Source: Stigmatella aurantiaca DW4/3-1 | GTDB lineage: Bacteria; Myxococcota; Myxococcia; Myxococcales; Myxococcaceae | DNA length: 64,000 bases | Direction: 5' to 3' | NCBI RefSeq assembly: GCF_000165485.1 | Contig: NC_014623.1 | Location: forward strand, 9,070,893 to 9,134,892 | Shown here: piece after piece, positions 51,234 to 61,378 of the stretch | How positions within the stretch are numbered: the stretch's first letter is position 1 | Layout of the letters: the number at the start of each line of letters is the position of its first letter | The notes under the pieces: generated by a model | Seen by the model: the letters and a program-made list of their open reading frames with translations, nothing else | Database searches by the model: none | Told to the model about the DNA's origin: nothing | Translations under genes and position numbers: made by a program

Positions 51234-51683
51234 TCAGACCTTCGAGGGCAGCCGCACCACCGACAGCCAAAAGTCATCGATGGACCGGACGACCGAGATG
51301 AACTGCTCCAGGTCCACCGGCTTGTTGATGTAGCAGTTGGCGTGCAAGTCGTACGTGCGGAGAATGTCCTCCTCGGCCTTGGACGTGGTGAGCACCACCA
51401 CGGGGATGCGTCGCAGCGAGGCATCTTGCTTGATCTCCTCCAGCACCTCGCGCCCATCCTTCCGGGGCAAGTTCAGGTCCAGGAGGATGAGGTCCGGGCG
51501 CGACGCCTTCTCGTGAATCCCCTCCCGCCGCAGGAACGCCAGCGCCTCCACCCCGTCGCGGGCGACGGAGAGGTTGTTGCGTACCTTGCCCTCCTTGAGG
51601 GCCTCGATGGTCAGCCGCACATCGCCTGGGTTGTCTTCCACCAGGAGAATCTCGATGGGCCGGCCGGTGTCTTCGCTCGTCAT
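51234..51683 (-). CDS. Rcp1-type response regulator, 149 aa
   Basis: A stand-alone receiver: [18 protein letters not shown], phospho-acceptor in [14 protein letters not shown], Thr in [13 protein letters not shown], Lys in [13 protein letters not shown]. The DNPGD and NLPRKDG spellings match Rcp1/CheY-like regulators paired with phytochrome-type kinases. No output domain. Its ATG overlaps the stop of the upstream kinase gene by four bases (ATGA), and the hybrid kinase follows, so the three are translated as a unit. Confidence 0.93.
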   Translation of the reverse strand: MTSEDTGRPIEILLVEDNPGDVRLTIEALKEGKVRNNLSVARDGVEALAFLRREGIHEKASRPDLILLDLNLPRKDGREVLEEIKQDASLRRIPVVVLTTSKAEEDILRTYDLHANCYINKPVDLEQFISVVRSIDDFWLSVVRLPSKV

Positions 51684-54277
51684 GAGGGGGAACCTTGGGA
51701 AGCAGGGGGAGCAGCCGGAAGGGTGAACCAGAAGGTGGAGCCCTCTCCAGGCTGCGACTCCACGCCGATGCGTCCTCCATGACGCTCGACGATCTTCTTG
51801 CAGATGGCCAGTCCAATGCCCGTCCCGGGGTACTCTTCCCGGCCATGCAGGCGCTGGAAGATGACGAAGATGCGCTCGAAGTACTGCGGATCGATGCCCA
51901 ACCCGTTGTCCTTCACCGTGAAGCGCCAGCCCTCGGCGCCCTGTGACTCGGCCCGCACCACCACCCGGGGTGGCACCGGGCCGTGGAACTTCAGCGCGTT
52001 GCCCACCAGGTTCTGGAACAGCTGCACCAACTGCGACTCGTCCGCGAGCACCGTGGGCAGCGTCCCCTCCACCTCCACCGCGCCGCCCGTCTCCTGGAGC
52101 ATGGCCCGGAGGTTCTCCTGCGCGCGCTCCAGCGGCTTGAGGGACTCGCACGGCTTGAGGTCCCGTCCCCGGGTACCCACGCGCGAGTACGCCAGCAGGT
52201 CCTGGATGAGCCGCTGCATCCGGTTCACCCCGTCCACCGCGTAGCGGATGAACTCGTCCGCGTCCGCGTCCAGCTTGCCCCGGTACCGCCGCCCCAGCAG
52301 CTGCGTGTAGCTGGCCACCATGCGCAGCGGCTCCTGCAAGTCATGCGAGGCCACGTAGGCGAACTGCTGCAACTCCTCGTTGGAGCGGGCCAGTTCCTGG
52401 GCGTGCAGGCGCAGCGCCTCCTCCGCGCGGCGGCGCTCCACGCCCTGGGTGATGATCTCCGCCGCCGCCGCCAGCACATCCACGATGTCCCGGCTGAACG
52501 GCTGGGTGCTGGCCAGGGCCAGCACGCCGATGAGCTGCTCGCCCAGCACCAGCGGGTAGCCGGCGAAGGACACCTTCTCCTCGGGCAGGCTCAGCTCGGC
52601 GATCTCCGGCCCGGGGGAATGCCGGACATCGTGCACCACCCAGGGCTTGCGCGACTGCGCGATGCGCCCGATGGGCGAGACGCCCAGCGCCAGGGGCGGG
52701 GGCTCGTCCTGAGTGGGTCCCTGTCCGGCGCTGACCCGCGCGTGCAGCAGCTGCTCCTCGCGATCCAGCAACCAGACCCGGGCCCGGGCAACCCCCAGGT
52801 GCCGGACCAACGCCTCGCAGGCGCCCTGGAGCACCTGCAACGAGGAGCCTGGCTGCGCGAGCGCCGCGCTGACATCCGCGCGCAGGGCCTCGTGGCGCCG
52901 GGCGCTCTGCTCGGACTCCAGGAGCCGGGCGGCGGCCTCGGCCTCGCGCTGGGCCTCCAGGTCGGTGTGGGTCCCAATCCACTCGCGGATGCTCCCGTCC
53001 GCGTTGACCACGGGCACCGCGCGCGCGAGCGTCGGGGTGTAGCGTCCGTCCGGCCGGCGGATGAGATACTCCACCTCGTAGATGCGCCGCTGGGCCATGG
53101 ACTCCCGCCACGCCACCCCGATGCGCTCGCGATCCTCCGGATGCACGGCGTCCAGCCAGCCGCTGCCCCGCCACTGCTCGTACGTCTGGCCCGTGAGGGC
53201 ACGCCAGCTGGGGGAGTCCTCCAGCACGGTGCCGTCCGGCGCCGTCACCCACACCGCCTGGGCGGTGGCGGTGATGAGCGAGCGGAAGCGCTGCTCGGCG
53301 TGGACCGCCTCCTCATAGAACCGGGCATTGTCCACCGCCAGGGCGGCACGGACGGCGAGCTGCCCCGCCAGGGACAGATCCTCGAAGGTGAAGTGCCGAC
53401 GGGACTCGGCGTTGACGAGCACCATGGCGCCCAGCGTGCGGCCCCGGGCGGTGAGCGGCAGCACCATGCTCGAGCGCGGCGCCAATTCCCGCAGGAGGCG
53501 CAGGTGCTCGGCATCCCACGCGCCCGTTACCAGCATCTCATCGGTGAGCTCCGGGGCGAACTCTGGCACGCCGGTGCGGGCCACCTGGGTGATGCCGTGC
53601 GTATCCTCGGGCCGACTGGGGTAGCGCCGCCGCATCTCCTGGGCAAAGCGCACCTTCTCCGGATCCACGTGGGCCACGCTGACCTGGCGCAGGGTGCCAT
53701 CCTCCTGGGCAAGCTCGATGGAGCACCAATCCGCCAGGCGCGGCACCACCAGCTGGGAGAGGGCCTCGAGCGTCACCTCTGGATTCAGCTCGGAGGACAG
53801 CAGCGAGCTGGCCTCGGCCAGAAAGCGCATCGACTCCGTGGCGCGCTTCGGGTCATCGATGTCCGTGCAGGTGCCGAACCACTTGATGATGCGCCCGGCA
53901 CCGTCCCGGACCGGCGAGGCCCGGCCCAGGAACCAGCGGTAGAGCCCGTCGTGGCGGCGGCACCGGTACTCCACCTCGTATGGCTCCCCGGTGCGCAGCG
54001 AGTGCTGCCAGCGCCGAAGCGCCTCCGGCAAGTCGTCCGGATGAAAAGGGCCTTGCCAGCCATCGCCATGTGCCTGGCCCGGCGTCAGACCGGTGTAGTC
54101 GTACCAGCGCTGGTTGTAATAGTCGAAGGACCCATCCGGGCGGGTGGTCCACACCAGCTGGGGGATGGCTTCGGCAATCCGGCGGAAAGCGTCGCTCGCG
54201 GAATCCTCACCGAGCAGCTCACCCGGTGGGGGGGAAGATATGTCCGGCTCTGGTAGGCGCTGCTCGGTGGCTTTCAT
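51680..54277 (-). CDS. PAS/GAF sensor histidine kinase, 865 aa
   Basis: Domain order: PAS with PAC ([33 protein letters not shown]), GAF ([34 protein letters not shown]), a second PAS/PAC ([20 protein letters not shown]), a second GAF ([35 protein letters not shown]), HisKA ([20 protein letters not shown]) and HATPase ([36 protein letters not shown]). Soluble; no chromophore Cys is evident. ATG 54277 gives the N-terminus; a longer frame lacks support. It starts the three-gene relay operon. Confidence 0.93.
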   Translation of the reverse strand: MKATEQRLPEPDISSPPPGELLGEDSASDAFRRIAEAIPQLVWTTRPDGSFDYYNQRWYDYTGLTPGQAHGDGWQGPFHPDDLPEALRRWQHSLRTGEPYEVEYRCRRHDGLYRWFLGRASPVRDGAGRIIKWFGTCTDIDDPKRATESMRFLAEASSLLSSELNPEVTLEALSQLVVPRLADWCSIELAQEDGTLRQVSVAHVDPEKVRFAQEMRRRYPSRPEDTHGITQVARTGVPEFAPELTDEMLVTGAWDAEHLRLLRELAPRSSMVLPLTARGRTLGAMVLVNAESRRHFTFEDLSLAGQLAVRAALAVDNARFYEEAVHAEQRFRSLITATAQAVWVTAPDGTVLEDSPSWRALTGQTYEQWRGSGWLDAVHPEDRERIGVAWRESMAQRRIYEVEYLIRRPDGRYTPTLARAVPVVNADGSIREWIGTHTDLEAQREAEAAARLLESEQSARRHEALRADVSAALAQPGSSLQVLQGACEALVRHLGVARARVWLLDREEQLLHARVSAGQGPTQDEPPPLALGVSPIGRIAQSRKPWVVHDVRHSPGPEIAELSLPEEKVSFAGYPLVLGEQLIGVLALASTQPFSRDIVDVLAAAAEIITQGVERRRAEEALRLHAQELARSNEELQQFAYVASHDLQEPLRMVASYTQLLGRRYRGKLDADADEFIRYAVDGVNRMQRLIQDLLAYSRVGTRGRDLKPCESLKPLERAQENLRAMLQETGGAVEVEGTLPTVLADESQLVQLFQNLVGNALKFHGPVPPRVVVRAESQGAEGWRFTVKDNGLGIDPQYFERIFVIFQRLHGREEYPGTGIGLAICKKIVERHGGRIGVESQPGEGSTFWFTLPAAPPASQGSPS

Positions 54278-54342
54278 GAGGGCGATATGGACGCTAACAG
54301 TGTCGTCCAGCCCCTCCCTTTCTCCCAAGCATGACTTTTCCT

Positions 54343-54380
54343 CCAGGAGACAATCGTCCCCTGGTCTCAATGTCTCCTGG
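54343..54380. repeat. Perfect 10-bp inverted repeat upstream of the sensor kinase
   Basis: CCAGGAGACA (54343-54352) and TGTCTCCTGG (54371-54380), 18 bases apart, in the gap between the dehydrogenase gene and the PAS/GAF kinase gene (both minus strand). It may be the dehydrogenase terminator or an operator in the kinase leader; there is no T-run. Confidence 0.5.
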
Positions 54381-54445
54381 GGAAGGGGGCCAGCAGGCCC
54401 CTGACGTCCCACCGCCCAGGTCCCGCTCCAGGGGTTTGGCCAGGG

Positions 54446-55681
54446 TCAGGGCCTGTAGGCCACCCGGTAGATGGCCCCGCCGGTGTCGTCCCCCAGCAGG
54501 AGCGAGCCATCCGCCGCCTGGGTCACCCCGGACAGCCGACCCAAGTGGGCCCGCCCGCCGTCGAGCAGGAAGCCCGAGACGAGGTCGCTGAACCCCACGG
54601 GCTGGCCACCCTCGAAATGGACGCGCACCAGCTTGTAGCCCGTGGCGGGCTTGCGGTTCCAAGAACCCCGCATGGCGACGAAGGCATCCCCCTGGTACTC
54701 GGCGGGGAACTGGGTGCCGGTATAGAAGACCATGCCAATGGGGGCGCTGTGCGCCTGGTAGTCCAGGACCGAGGGCTCGGACATCGCGGCGTACTGCTGC
54801 TTGGTCATGTTCTTCGGCTTGTCGATGACGGGGTCCTCCTGACGGGCCCCGTAGGCGTAGGGCCAGCCGTAGTCCTTGCCCGGCAGCAGCTTGTTGAACT
54901 CCTCGGGAGGGATGTCGTCCCCTCGGTGGTCACTGCCATGGTCGAAGCCCCACATCTCGCCGGTCTGCGGCTGCCAGCCGAAGCCGATGGTGTTGCGCAG
55001 ACCCCGGGCGAAGATCTCTCGGCCCGTGCCATCCAGGTTCACCCGCAGCATCGTGGCGTGCTCTGGGTTCGTCTCGGCGCATGCGTTGCAGCTGCTTCCC
55101 ACCGAGATGTAGAGCTTGCGGTCCGGCCCCACCGCCAGCGTGCGGTTGGGGTGCTGGCCCCCGTCCGGCAGCCGGTCCACGAAGAGCTGGTGGGGGCCCC
55201 AGGTGCCGTCGGCCAGGAGGGCGGCGGCGAACACCTGGGTCGGGGTGGCCACGTAGGCCTTGCCCTCGTGCAGCGTGAGGCCATGCACATTCTCCAGGCC
55301 GGAGAGCACCGCGCGCGGGGCCTCGGCGCGCCCATCGCCATCGGTGTCCCGGAGCAGGACGACATCCCCCTTTTTCGGCCGCGTCACATAGACGGAGCCG
55401 TCCGGAGCGACGGCCATCATGCGCGGATCGCCCAGGTCCTGGGCGAACAGGGATACCTGGAAGCCGGGCGCCACCGTCAGCCGTTGAATCAGCTCCGGGG
55501 TGAAGGCGAGCAACTCCGGCCTCAAGGTGTTGCTGATGGCGGTGTCCTCCTGGGGGTTGCCCTGCGCGGGCACCTCCGTCTTCGGAGGCAGGATCTGCCC
55601 GGAGTCGGAATCCGAGGAACAAGCGGCCAGGGACATGGCGGCCAGCAGCGCACGCCCGGAGCGGAAAGAGACAGCCCTCAT
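54446..55681 (-). CDS. Sorbosone/glucose dehydrogenase-like (PQQ-type beta-propeller) lipoprotein
   Basis: 411 residues; AAGGAGTTCTTCG precedes ATG 55681. Lipobox MSLAACSS. The mature protein is a GSDH-type six-bladed propeller: VAPGFQVSLFAQDLGDPRMM, GDVVLLRDTDGDGRAE, HPNRTLAVGPDRKLYISVGS, GLRNTIGFGWQPQTGEMWG, DHGSDHRGDDIPPEE (His and Asp expected at the cofactor site), GKDYGWPYAYG, AFVAMRGSWNRKPATGYK. Relatives are PQQ-dependent aldose or sorbosone dehydrogenases in the envelope; actual substrate unknown. Confidence 0.88.
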   Translation of the reverse strand: MRAVSFRSGRALLAAMSLAACSSDSDSGQILPPKTEVPAQGNPQEDTAISNTLRPELLAFTPELIQRLTVAPGFQVSLFAQDLGDPRMMAVAPDGSVYVTRPKKGDVVLLRDTDGDGRAEAPRAVLSGLENVHGLTLHEGKAYVATPTQVFAAALLADGTWGPHQLFVDRLPDGGQHPNRTLAVGPDRKLYISVGSSCNACAETNPEHATMLRVNLDGTGREIFARGLRNTIGFGWQPQTGEMWGFDHGSDHRGDDIPPEEFNKLLPGKDYGWPYAYGARQEDPVIDKPKNMTKQQYAAMSEPSVLDYQAHSAPIGMVFYTGTQFPAEYQGDAFVAMRGSWNRKPATGYKLVRVHFEGGQPVGFSDLVSGFLLDGGRAHLGRLSGVTQAADGSLLLGDDTGGAIYRVAYRP

Positions 55682-55823
55682 CGAAGAACTCCTTGAACAG
55701 CGGGTGAGGCGTTCCTCTTGTCCGCTCGCGGCGGCCCAGGCTACGTCCACCTCAAGATGTCATGTGGTGGAGAACACTCCGGCTCTGGCTGGTAGCAGTC
55801 CGGTGAACACTTAGAATGGCGCC

Positions 55824-57626
55824 ATGACCGTCAGCGCCAACCCGCTCCTGTCCGATCGCGATGTCGACTTCCAGCTCTACGAAGTGCTCGATGCGCCAGC
55901 CCTGTGCGCCCTGCCCGCCTTCTCCGAGCACTCGCGTGAGACGTTCGAGCTGGTGCTCGGCAACGTGCGCCGCTTCTCCCGGGAGGTGCTCTTTCCCACC
56001 TACCGGATGATGGATGCCGAGCCCCCCGTCTTCCGGGACGGCCGGGTGCACGCCCACCCGCTCATGCGCAAGCTCTATCCCCAACTGGTGGAGCTGGGGC
56101 TCTTGACCGCCTCTCGCCCCCCGGAGGTCGGCGGGCAGCAGCTTCCCCTCACGCTCTACTCCATGGCCTCGGCGTACCTCATGGCGGCCAACCTCAGCGC
56201 GTACGCCTACGTGGGGCTCACCATCGGCGCCGCGCACCTGCTGGAGGCCTTCGGCACCCCCTGGCTGCGCGAGCAGTTCATGACCCGCATGTACCGGGGC
56301 GAGTGGACGGGCACGATGGCCCTCACCGAACCCCAGGCCGGCAGCAGCCTCGGGGACGTGAAGGCGCGCGCCTTCCCGGCCGAGGATGGCTCCTACCGCA
56401 TCTCCGGGTCGAAGATCTTCATCAGCGGCGGAGATCAGGACTTCACCGAGAACGTGGTGCACCTCACGCTGGCACGCATCGAGGGGGCGCCGCCGGGCAC
56501 GCGCGGCATCTCGCTGTTCGCCGTGCCCTCCCGCCGTCCCGAGGGAGACCGGCTGGTGGACAACGACGTGCGGGTGGCCGGCGTCATCCACAAGATTGGC
56601 TGGCGCGGCATGCCGAGCCTCGCCCTCAACTATGGCGAGGAGGGCGACTGCCGGGGCTGGCTGGTGGGCGAGGCGAACCGGGGCCTCGCCTGCATGTTCC
56701 AGATGATGAACGAGGCGCGCATCATGGTGGGCCTCAATGGCGTGGCGACCGCCTCCGTGGCGTACCACGAGGCGCTTGCGTACGCGCGGAGCCGCCCGCA
56801 GGGGCGTTCCGCCGGGGCCAAGGATGCCCTGCAACCGCAGACCCCCATCATCGAGCATGCCGACGTGCGGCGGATGCTGCTGCGCCAGAAGGCCATCGTG
56901 GAGGGAGGCCTGTCGCTGCTGGCCGCCACCTCCGTCCAGGCGGATCTCGCGGCGCACTCGCCGGATGAGGAGACCCGCAAGCGGGCCGGGCTGCTGCTGG
57001 ATCTGCTCACCCCGGTGGCCAAGACATTCCCGGCCGAGAAGGGCTTCGAGGCCAACGTCCTCGCGCTTCAAGTCCACGGCGGCTATGGCTATTCGAGCGA
57101 ATACCTGCCCGAGGCCTGGTTGAGAGACCAAAAGCTCAACAGCATCCACGAGGGCACCACCGGCATCCAGGGGCTGGACCTGCTGGGGCGCAAGGTGGTG
57201 GCCGCCGGGGGCGCGGCGCTCCAGGCCTTCTCGGAGGAGGTGCTCGCCACCGTGGCGCGCGCGCGGCAGGCGGGCGTCCACGGGCCGTGGTGCGCGGCGA
57301 TGGAGGCCTCGCTGGAGGCGGTGCTGGAGCTGACGATGAGCCTGGGGGCCATGGGGATGGCGGGCGAGGTGGAGCAGATGCTTCGCCACAGCGCGGACTA
57401 CATGGAGCTGTTCTCCATCCTGGCGGTGGCCTGGCGCTGGCTGGCGCAGGCGGCGGCCGCCCGCGAGGGGCTCGCGAAGGGCGGCGAAAGCCAGGAATTC
57501 TATGAAGGCAAGTTGCGCGCGGCGCAGTACTGGTTCGCCACGGAGGTTCCCCGGGTCAAACCCCTGGTGAAGCTGTGCAGTTCGGGCGAGGACTCTTACA
57601 CGGGCATGCGGCCCGAGTGGTTCTAG
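55824..57626 (+). CDS. Acyl-CoA dehydrogenase family protein, 600 aa
   Basis: A long ACAD of the FadE/DmdC size class. The N-terminal helical domain is followed by the FAD/substrate loop [18 protein letters not shown], the beta domain ([17 protein letters not shown]), and the C-terminal helices with [19 protein letters not shown], where the DmdC-type group carries its active-site region, then [19 protein letters not shown]. The extra ~150-residue C-terminal helical part is typical of this subgroup. It oxidises an acyl-CoA and passes electrons to ETF; chain specificity unknown. First of three co-directional genes. Confidence 0.93.
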   Translation: MTVSANPLLSDRDVDFQLYEVLDAPALCALPAFSEHSRETFELVLGNVRRFSREVLFPTYRMMDAEPPVFRDGRVHAHPLMRKLYPQLVELGLLTASRPPEVGGQQLPLTLYSMASAYLMAANLSAYAYVGLTIGAAHLLEAFGTPWLREQFMTRMYRGEWTGTMALTEPQAGSSLGDVKARAFPAEDGSYRISGSKIFISGGDQDFTENVVHLTLARIEGAPPGTRGISLFAVPSRRPEGDRLVDNDVRVAGVIHKIGWRGMPSLALNYGEEGDCRGWLVGEANRGLACMFQMMNEARIMVGLNGVATASVAYHEALAYARSRPQGRSAGAKDALQPQTPIIEHADVRRMLLRQKAIVEGGLSLLAATSVQADLAAHSPDEETRKRAGLLLDLLTPVAKTFPAEKGFEANVLALQVHGGYGYSSEYLPEAWLRDQKLNSIHEGTTGIQGLDLLGRKVVAAGGAALQAFSEEVLATVARARQAGVHGPWCAAMEASLEAVLELTMSLGAMGMAGEVEQMLRHSADYMELFSILAVAWRWLAQAAAAREGLAKGGESQEFYEGKLRAAQYWFATEVPRVKPLVKLCSSGEDSYTGMRPEWF

Positions 57627-57653
57627 GAGGGCGGTCCGTATAGAAGAAGGGGC

Positions 57654-58463
57654 GTGTCCGTCTCGTTCCACCTCTGCCAACCCGGCCAGGGTGCCTCCTG
57701 CGGCGCCTGCTGCGGCCTGTACAACTTCCGCGACCACTCGCGCGCGGCCCTGACCGAGCGGTTGGCGGAGCAGACGGCCCGGCTGCGCAACGTTCCCAAG
57801 GAGCCCGCCGCCTGGCACGGCGCCGCCCGGGAGCTCGCCGAGTCCCGGCGCGAGGCGCCCCTGTTCCCCGCCGTGCGCGTGTGCCCGCTGCTGGGGTTTC
57901 TGGATGAGGCCCAGCAACAAGTGGGGTGTCTGGGCCATCCCAAGGCGACGGGCGGGGTGGACTTGCGCAACTGTGGCGTCTACCGGGCCTCCATCTGCGA
58001 GACGTTCACCTGCCCGTCCTTCAGCTGGCTCACCGATGAGCAGGCACGGCTCGTCCAGGCGGCATGTCCGGACTGGTACCTCTATGGCCTCGTCATCACC
58101 GATGTGGAGTTCGTGCGCGGCTGCCTGCGCCTCATCGAACGGGAGCTGGGAGGCCCAGCGAAGCCCGAGAAGGTGCTCGCCCGGCCCGCGGCACTCGCGG
58201 CCATGCGGCGCCTCTTCGCCCTGAAGGAGACGGCCCCGGGGCGCGATGCCCACGCGCCCATCTTCGGCCGCTTCACGCCGGACACGGAAGGCGAGCCCAC
58301 CTCGCGCACGCTCAACTACGCCCGCCTGGGCGTCCGGGCCTCGCCCGAGGACGATGTGGTGCTGTGCCTCGGCTACATCCCCGGAGATGCCCAGACGCTC
58401 GCCGCGGCGCGCGAGCGCGTGCGGCTCCACATCCGGGCCGTGTCTCGCGCGCTCATGGACTGA
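57654..58463 (+). CDS. Cysteine-rich protein, YkgJ-like cluster, 269 aa
   Basis: Starts at GTG 57654, 27 bases after the dehydrogenase gene. The front has GASCGACCGLYNF, and later come VCPLLGFLDE, VGCLGHP, LRNCGVYRASICETFTC: a Cys pattern like the Fe/Zn-cluster YkgJ family (CxxCC...C...C). No signal peptide. The second half is helical without motifs. Metal binding is inferred. It sits between the ACAD gene and a YdjM-like membrane protein gene, 3 bases ahead of the latter's start, so translation is coupled. Confidence 0.75.
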   Translation: MSVSFHLCQPGQGASCGACCGLYNFRDHSRAALTERLAEQTARLRNVPKEPAAWHGAARELAESRREAPLFPAVRVCPLLGFLDEAQQQVGCLGHPKATGGVDLRNCGVYRASICETFTCPSFSWLTDEQARLVQAACPDWYLYGLVITDVEFVRGCLRLIERELGGPAKPEKVLARPAALAAMRRLFALKETAPGRDAHAPIFGRFTPDTEGEPTSRTLNYARLGVRASPEDDVVLCLGYIPGDAQTLAAARERVRLHIRAVSRALMD

Positions 58464-58466
58464 CGC

Positions 58467-59486
58467 GTGGACAACCTCACGCACGGACTGCTGGGTCTGG
58501 CCCTCGGCGCGCTGCGGCGGCCGGATGCCTCGGGCGGGCCCCTGTCCGCCACGGACAAGGCCGTGCTGCTCGGGTGCGTGCTGGCCGCGGAGCTGCCGGA
58601 CCTGGACAACCTGCTGCCCTCCGAGAACTCCGTCGTCCATGCGCTCCAGGCCCACCGGGGGCTCTCGCACGCCCTGGTGTTCACCCCCGTCATCGCCGCG
58701 GCCGCCACCCTGGTGGCCAAGGCCGTCTTCCGCCCGGCCCGCCCAGGCCCCGTGTTCCTCTTCAGCCTGCTCTCGGTGGCGTTCGCGCACCTGCTGACCG
58801 ACCTGTGGACAGGCTGGGGCACGCGCGTGCTGCTCCCCTTCTCCGCGCAGCGCTGGACGCTCGACTGGACGATGGTGGTGGACCCCTGGGTCACCCTCCC
58901 GCTGCTCGCGGGGGCGCTCTGGGCGTGGCGCCGGCGGGCGCAGTGGCGGCGGGCCTTGCTCCTGGGGATGGTGGGCGCGGTGGCCTACCTGGGCGTGCGC
59001 GTCTCGCTGCAAACCGCCCTGGGCCACCGGGTGCGCGGCGCCTGGCCCACCGCGGAGCGGGTGCAGGTCTTCCCCGCCTGGCTGTCGCTCACCACCTGGC
59101 GCTATGTGGTGGTGCTCCCCCAGGAGTACGTCACCGGCACCGTGGCCCTGGGCGACGCCCCGCACGAGCAACGCCGGTGGCCCCGGCCCGGACCCGAAGC
59201 GGTACCAACCTCCGCCCGGAACCTCCCCACCGTGCGCGAAGCGTTGGCCTGGGCACGCTTTCCCCTGGTCTCCACCGTGCCCCTGCCCGAAGGGGGCACC
59301 GAGCTGCGCATTGGAGATCTGCGCTACCACCTCGGGGGCGAGCCCACGCTTCAGTTCATTCTGGAACTGAGCGCCCAGGGCGAGCTGCGCGCCGCCCGGC
59401 TGGATCGGGGCGGTAGCGCCGCCGCGCTCCTGCGCCGCTGGCGGTCCCCTGAGCCGGCCCCTGGCGCACCCACTCCAGAGGGGTGA
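58467..59486 (+). CDS. YdjM-like membrane-bound metal-dependent hydrolase, 339 aa
   Basis: Starts at GTG 58467. The N-terminus has the family signature MDNLTHGLLGLALG with an early His, then AAELPDLDNLLP, HRGLSHALVF, and FAHLLTDLWTGWG, giving the His/Asp set expected to bind metal. About four membrane segments follow (LFSLLSVAFAHLL, VTLPLLAGALWAW, ALLLGMVGAVAYLGV). The C-terminal ~130 residues are an extra soluble part. The family is related to LexA-regulated YdjM of enterobacteria; its biochemical activity is not established. Confidence 0.85.
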   Translation: MDNLTHGLLGLALGALRRPDASGGPLSATDKAVLLGCVLAAELPDLDNLLPSENSVVHALQAHRGLSHALVFTPVIAAAATLVAKAVFRPARPGPVFLFSLLSVAFAHLLTDLWTGWGTRVLLPFSAQRWTLDWTMVVDPWVTLPLLAGALWAWRRRAQWRRALLLGMVGAVAYLGVRVSLQTALGHRVRGAWPTAERVQVFPAWLSLTTWRYVVVLPQEYVTGTVALGDAPHEQRRWPRPGPEAVPTSARNLPTVREALAWARFPLVSTVPLPEGGTELRIGDLRYHLGGEPTLQFILELSAQGELRAARLDRGGSAAALLRRWRSPEPAPGAPTPEG

Positions 59487-59642
59487 GTTCTCCTGGGAGG
59501 CGCTGCTCCTCCCACAGAGTGGAAAAGCTGTTCCCACCCGGTGTCCACCCGTCCCCAGTCCACGGCCCCTGGGGCGGGAGATTCCCAGGCATGGCGCTTG
59601 CTCACCGAAGCAGTCACATCATTTCACAAGGGGAGCGCAAGC

Positions 59643-60338
59643 ATGGGGCGTCGGGCGTGGATGGGAGTGATTGGGGTGTGTGCGTTGCTGACGGGGTGCC
59701 AGGGACGCGATCGCACGGAGCCAGCAGCCCCTGCTGCGTCCGCACGGACTCCCGCCCCGGCGCGGCCGACGGCCCCCCCCGCGCCCTCGCAGGAGGGAAT
59801 CTCCGAGGAAGCCCCGGCCAGACAGCAAGCCGCCGCGCCCCCCCAAACGGCAGCGCCCCAGCGCCCGGCCTCGACGATCGGCCGCACGACGCTGCCGGGC
59901 GCGGCTCCGGGGCCGGTGACTTCGACGGCGCCCCAAGCGGCCACTGCCCCAGGAGCCCAGGCAACAGCCCCCGCGGCGAACGAGGGCCGGGTGATGATCG
60001 GCATGGAGGCCATCCAGGCGAGCGAGGATGAGGACTGGTACAAGGGCGCGGCCCGCGCGGCGAAAGCCTTCCAGGAGAACAACAACCAACCCCTGGAGCA
60101 GGTCGTCATCGCCACGGGCAGCGTGGATGGGAAGATCAGCCGCGTGAGCCAGGGCGCCGTGCACGTGCGCGACACCGAGGGCAACGTGTACCAACTGCGC
60201 ATCGACAAGAAGAGCCGGGGCCTGCGCCAAGGCCAGCGGGTGCCCCTGAAGGAGCTGGATGAGGGCACGCCGGTGCGCGCCTCGTTCGATCTCGTCGGGG
60301 GCGGCAGCATCGCCCGCGACATCGAGGTCCGCCGCTGA
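59643..60338 (+). CDS. Lipoprotein with Ala/Pro-rich linker, 231 aa
   Basis: Signal peptide with lipobox CALLTGC (Cys19). Residues ~25-115 are a low-complexity Ala/Pro/Gln/Thr linker that would span the periplasm or peptidoglycan. The C-terminal ~80 residues form a small beta-rich domain (VDGKISRVSQGAVHVRDTEG, VYQLRIDKKSRGLRQGQRVP, VRASFDLVGGGSIARDIEV), probably OB- or SH3-like. AAGGGGAGCGCAAGC precedes the ATG. Family not recognised; lineage-specific outer-membrane lipoprotein is the likely nature. Confidence 0.75.
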   Translation: MGRRAWMGVIGVCALLTGCQGRDRTEPAAPAASARTPAPARPTAPPAPSQEGISEEAPARQQAAAPPQTAAPQRPASTIGRTTLPGAAPGPVTSTAPQAATAPGAQATAPAANEGRVMIGMEAIQASEDEDWYKGAARAAKAFQENNNQPLEQVVIATGSVDGKISRVSQGAVHVRDTEGNVYQLRIDKKSRGLRQGQRVPLKELDEGTPVRASFDLVGGGSIARDIEVRR

Positions 60339-60343
60339 GTCAC

Positions 60344-60413
60344 AGGCGCCCGGCAGCCTCACGCTCCCGGGCGCCTCGCATGGCCACAGGCCCACACCCA
60401 CCGAGGGCCTGTG
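60344..60413. terminator. Two tandem terminator hairpins between convergent genes
   Basis: Hairpin 1: AGGCGCCCGG (60344-60353) with CCGGGCGCCT (60367-60376), 10 bp perfect. Hairpin 2: CACAGGCCC (60385-60393) with GGGCCTGTG (60405-60413), 9 bp perfect. They fill the 83-base gap between the ends of the lipoprotein and SRPBCC genes, one probably serving each side. Confidence 0.72.
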
Positions 60414-60421
60414 CGGGCCGG

Positions 60422-60901
60422 TCACATGAGTGAGCCGAGCACCTTGTCGAGCGCCACGTAGCTCTGGCTGAGGCCCTGCTCCATGCCCGAGTGGAGCATG
60501 CCATCGCGATCCTCGGTGGTGTGGAACAGCGACACCGAGACGAGCTTCGTCCGGCCATCACCAAGATCCTCCAGCGTCATCGTGTCGACGGCCACGTGGC
60601 CGGGCATCCCGTCCCACTCGAACGTCTGGACGACGCGCTCGGGCGCGACCACCTCGCGAAACCGTCCCTCGAAGCCGTGCACGCCGCCATCGGCGGAATG
60701 CTCCACGAACCGCCAGTGGCCGCCGCGCTCGGGCTCGAAGCGCTCGATGACGAGCTTGTTGCCGCGCCCCCACCACTGCGCGACCAGCTTGGGGTCCGTC
60801 AGCGCCTTCCACACACGCTCGCGGGGCGCATTGAAGATGCGCTCGACGCGGATCTCCCGGTCAGAGGGGGTGGTCACCTGCAAGGGTTTGGACGTGCTCA
60901 T
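60422..60901 (-). CDS. SRPBCC-family protein (AHSA1-like), 159 aa
   Basis: A START/Bet v1-type fold of the AHSA1 group: VERIFNAPRERVWKALTDP, LVAQWWGRGNKLVIE, FEGRFREVVAPERVVQTFEW, then VSLFHTTEDRDGML. No signal peptide. Such proteins bind hydrophobic ligands and are usually paired with an ArsR-type regulator, as here: the start codon overlaps the regulator's stop by four bases (ATGA). Confidence 0.93.
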   Translation of the reverse strand: MSTSKPLQVTTPSDREIRVERIFNAPRERVWKALTDPKLVAQWWGRGNKLVIERFEPERGGHWRFVEHSADGGVHGFEGRFREVVAPERVVQTFEWDGMPGHVAVDTMTLEDLGDGRTKLVSVSLFHTTEDRDGMLHSGMEQGLSQSYVALDKVLGSLM

Positions 60902-61245
60902 GATGGCTCCTCCTTCGTGTTTTCCAGAAACGCACCGAGACGGTCGAGGCGCGCCTCCACCATCTGCCGGTACCGGCTGATCCACTCGGTCTCGTCTTCC
61001 AGCCGGCGCGGCCCCAGCCTGCAGGTCCGCACCCGGCCGACCTTCTCCGTGGTCAGCAGCCCCGCCCGCTCGAGGATCTGCACGTGCTTCTTGATGCCCG
61101 TCAGGGTCATCTCGAAGGTCTGCGCAAGATCGCTGATCGAGGTGTCCTCACGCCCGAGGCGTTCGAGGATTCCCCGGCGGGTGGCGTCCGACAGTGCGGC
61201 GAAGGCCGTATCGAGGCCCGGTGAATACTGAACCATATGGTTCAT
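60898..61245 (-). CDS. ArsR-type winged-helix regulator
   Basis: 115 residues with the ArsR/HTH_20 fold: FAALSDATRRGILERLG, the recognition helix in DLAQTFEMTLTGIKKHVQIL, and the wing KVGRVRTCRLGP. No metal-binding CxC motif, as usual for those paired with SRPBCC proteins. Start may be ATG 61245 or the second ATG at 61236; no ribosome binding site precedes either, so the mRNA may be leaderless. A perfect palindrome covers the start codon, strongly suggesting autoregulation. Confidence 0.92.
   Translation of the reverse strand: MNHMVQYSPGLDTAFAALSDATRRGILERLGREDTSISDLAQTFEMTLTGIKKHVQILERAGLLTTEKVGRVRTCRLGPRRLEDETEWISRYRQMVEARLDRLGAFLENTKEEPS
61229..61244. promoter_or_regulatory. Perfect 16-bp palindrome over the arsR-type start codon
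   Basis: TGAACCATATGGTTCA is its own reverse complement. It includes the first codons of the regulator (ATG AAC CAT ATG on the minus strand), so bound protein would block transcription and initiation together. Very likely the operator of the regulator. Confidence 0.75.
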
Positions 61246-61378
61246 TTAAAGTCCACGAAGGAGAAACGCAAGGTCTCCGGGACCGTTTCGCGCCTCCGGG
61301 CAAGGGGGCGGTCTCCCGTGACGCACGCCACTGGCCCGCGTCCGGGTGCCGCCCCACCGCTCCCCTGCCCAGACGCAG

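Noticed and set aside
51983-54256. A 757-codon open frame on the plus strand.
   Set aside because: Antisense shadow of the PAS/GAF histidine kinase, with low-complexity Leu/Gly/Arg/His composition and no motif.
55752-59537. A 1261-codon open frame on the minus strand.
   Set aside because: It lies antisense to three well-supported genes (acyl-CoA dehydrogenase, Cys-rich protein, YdjM-like protein); its Arg/Gly/His/Gln-rich product is the usual shadow of G/C-biased third positions.
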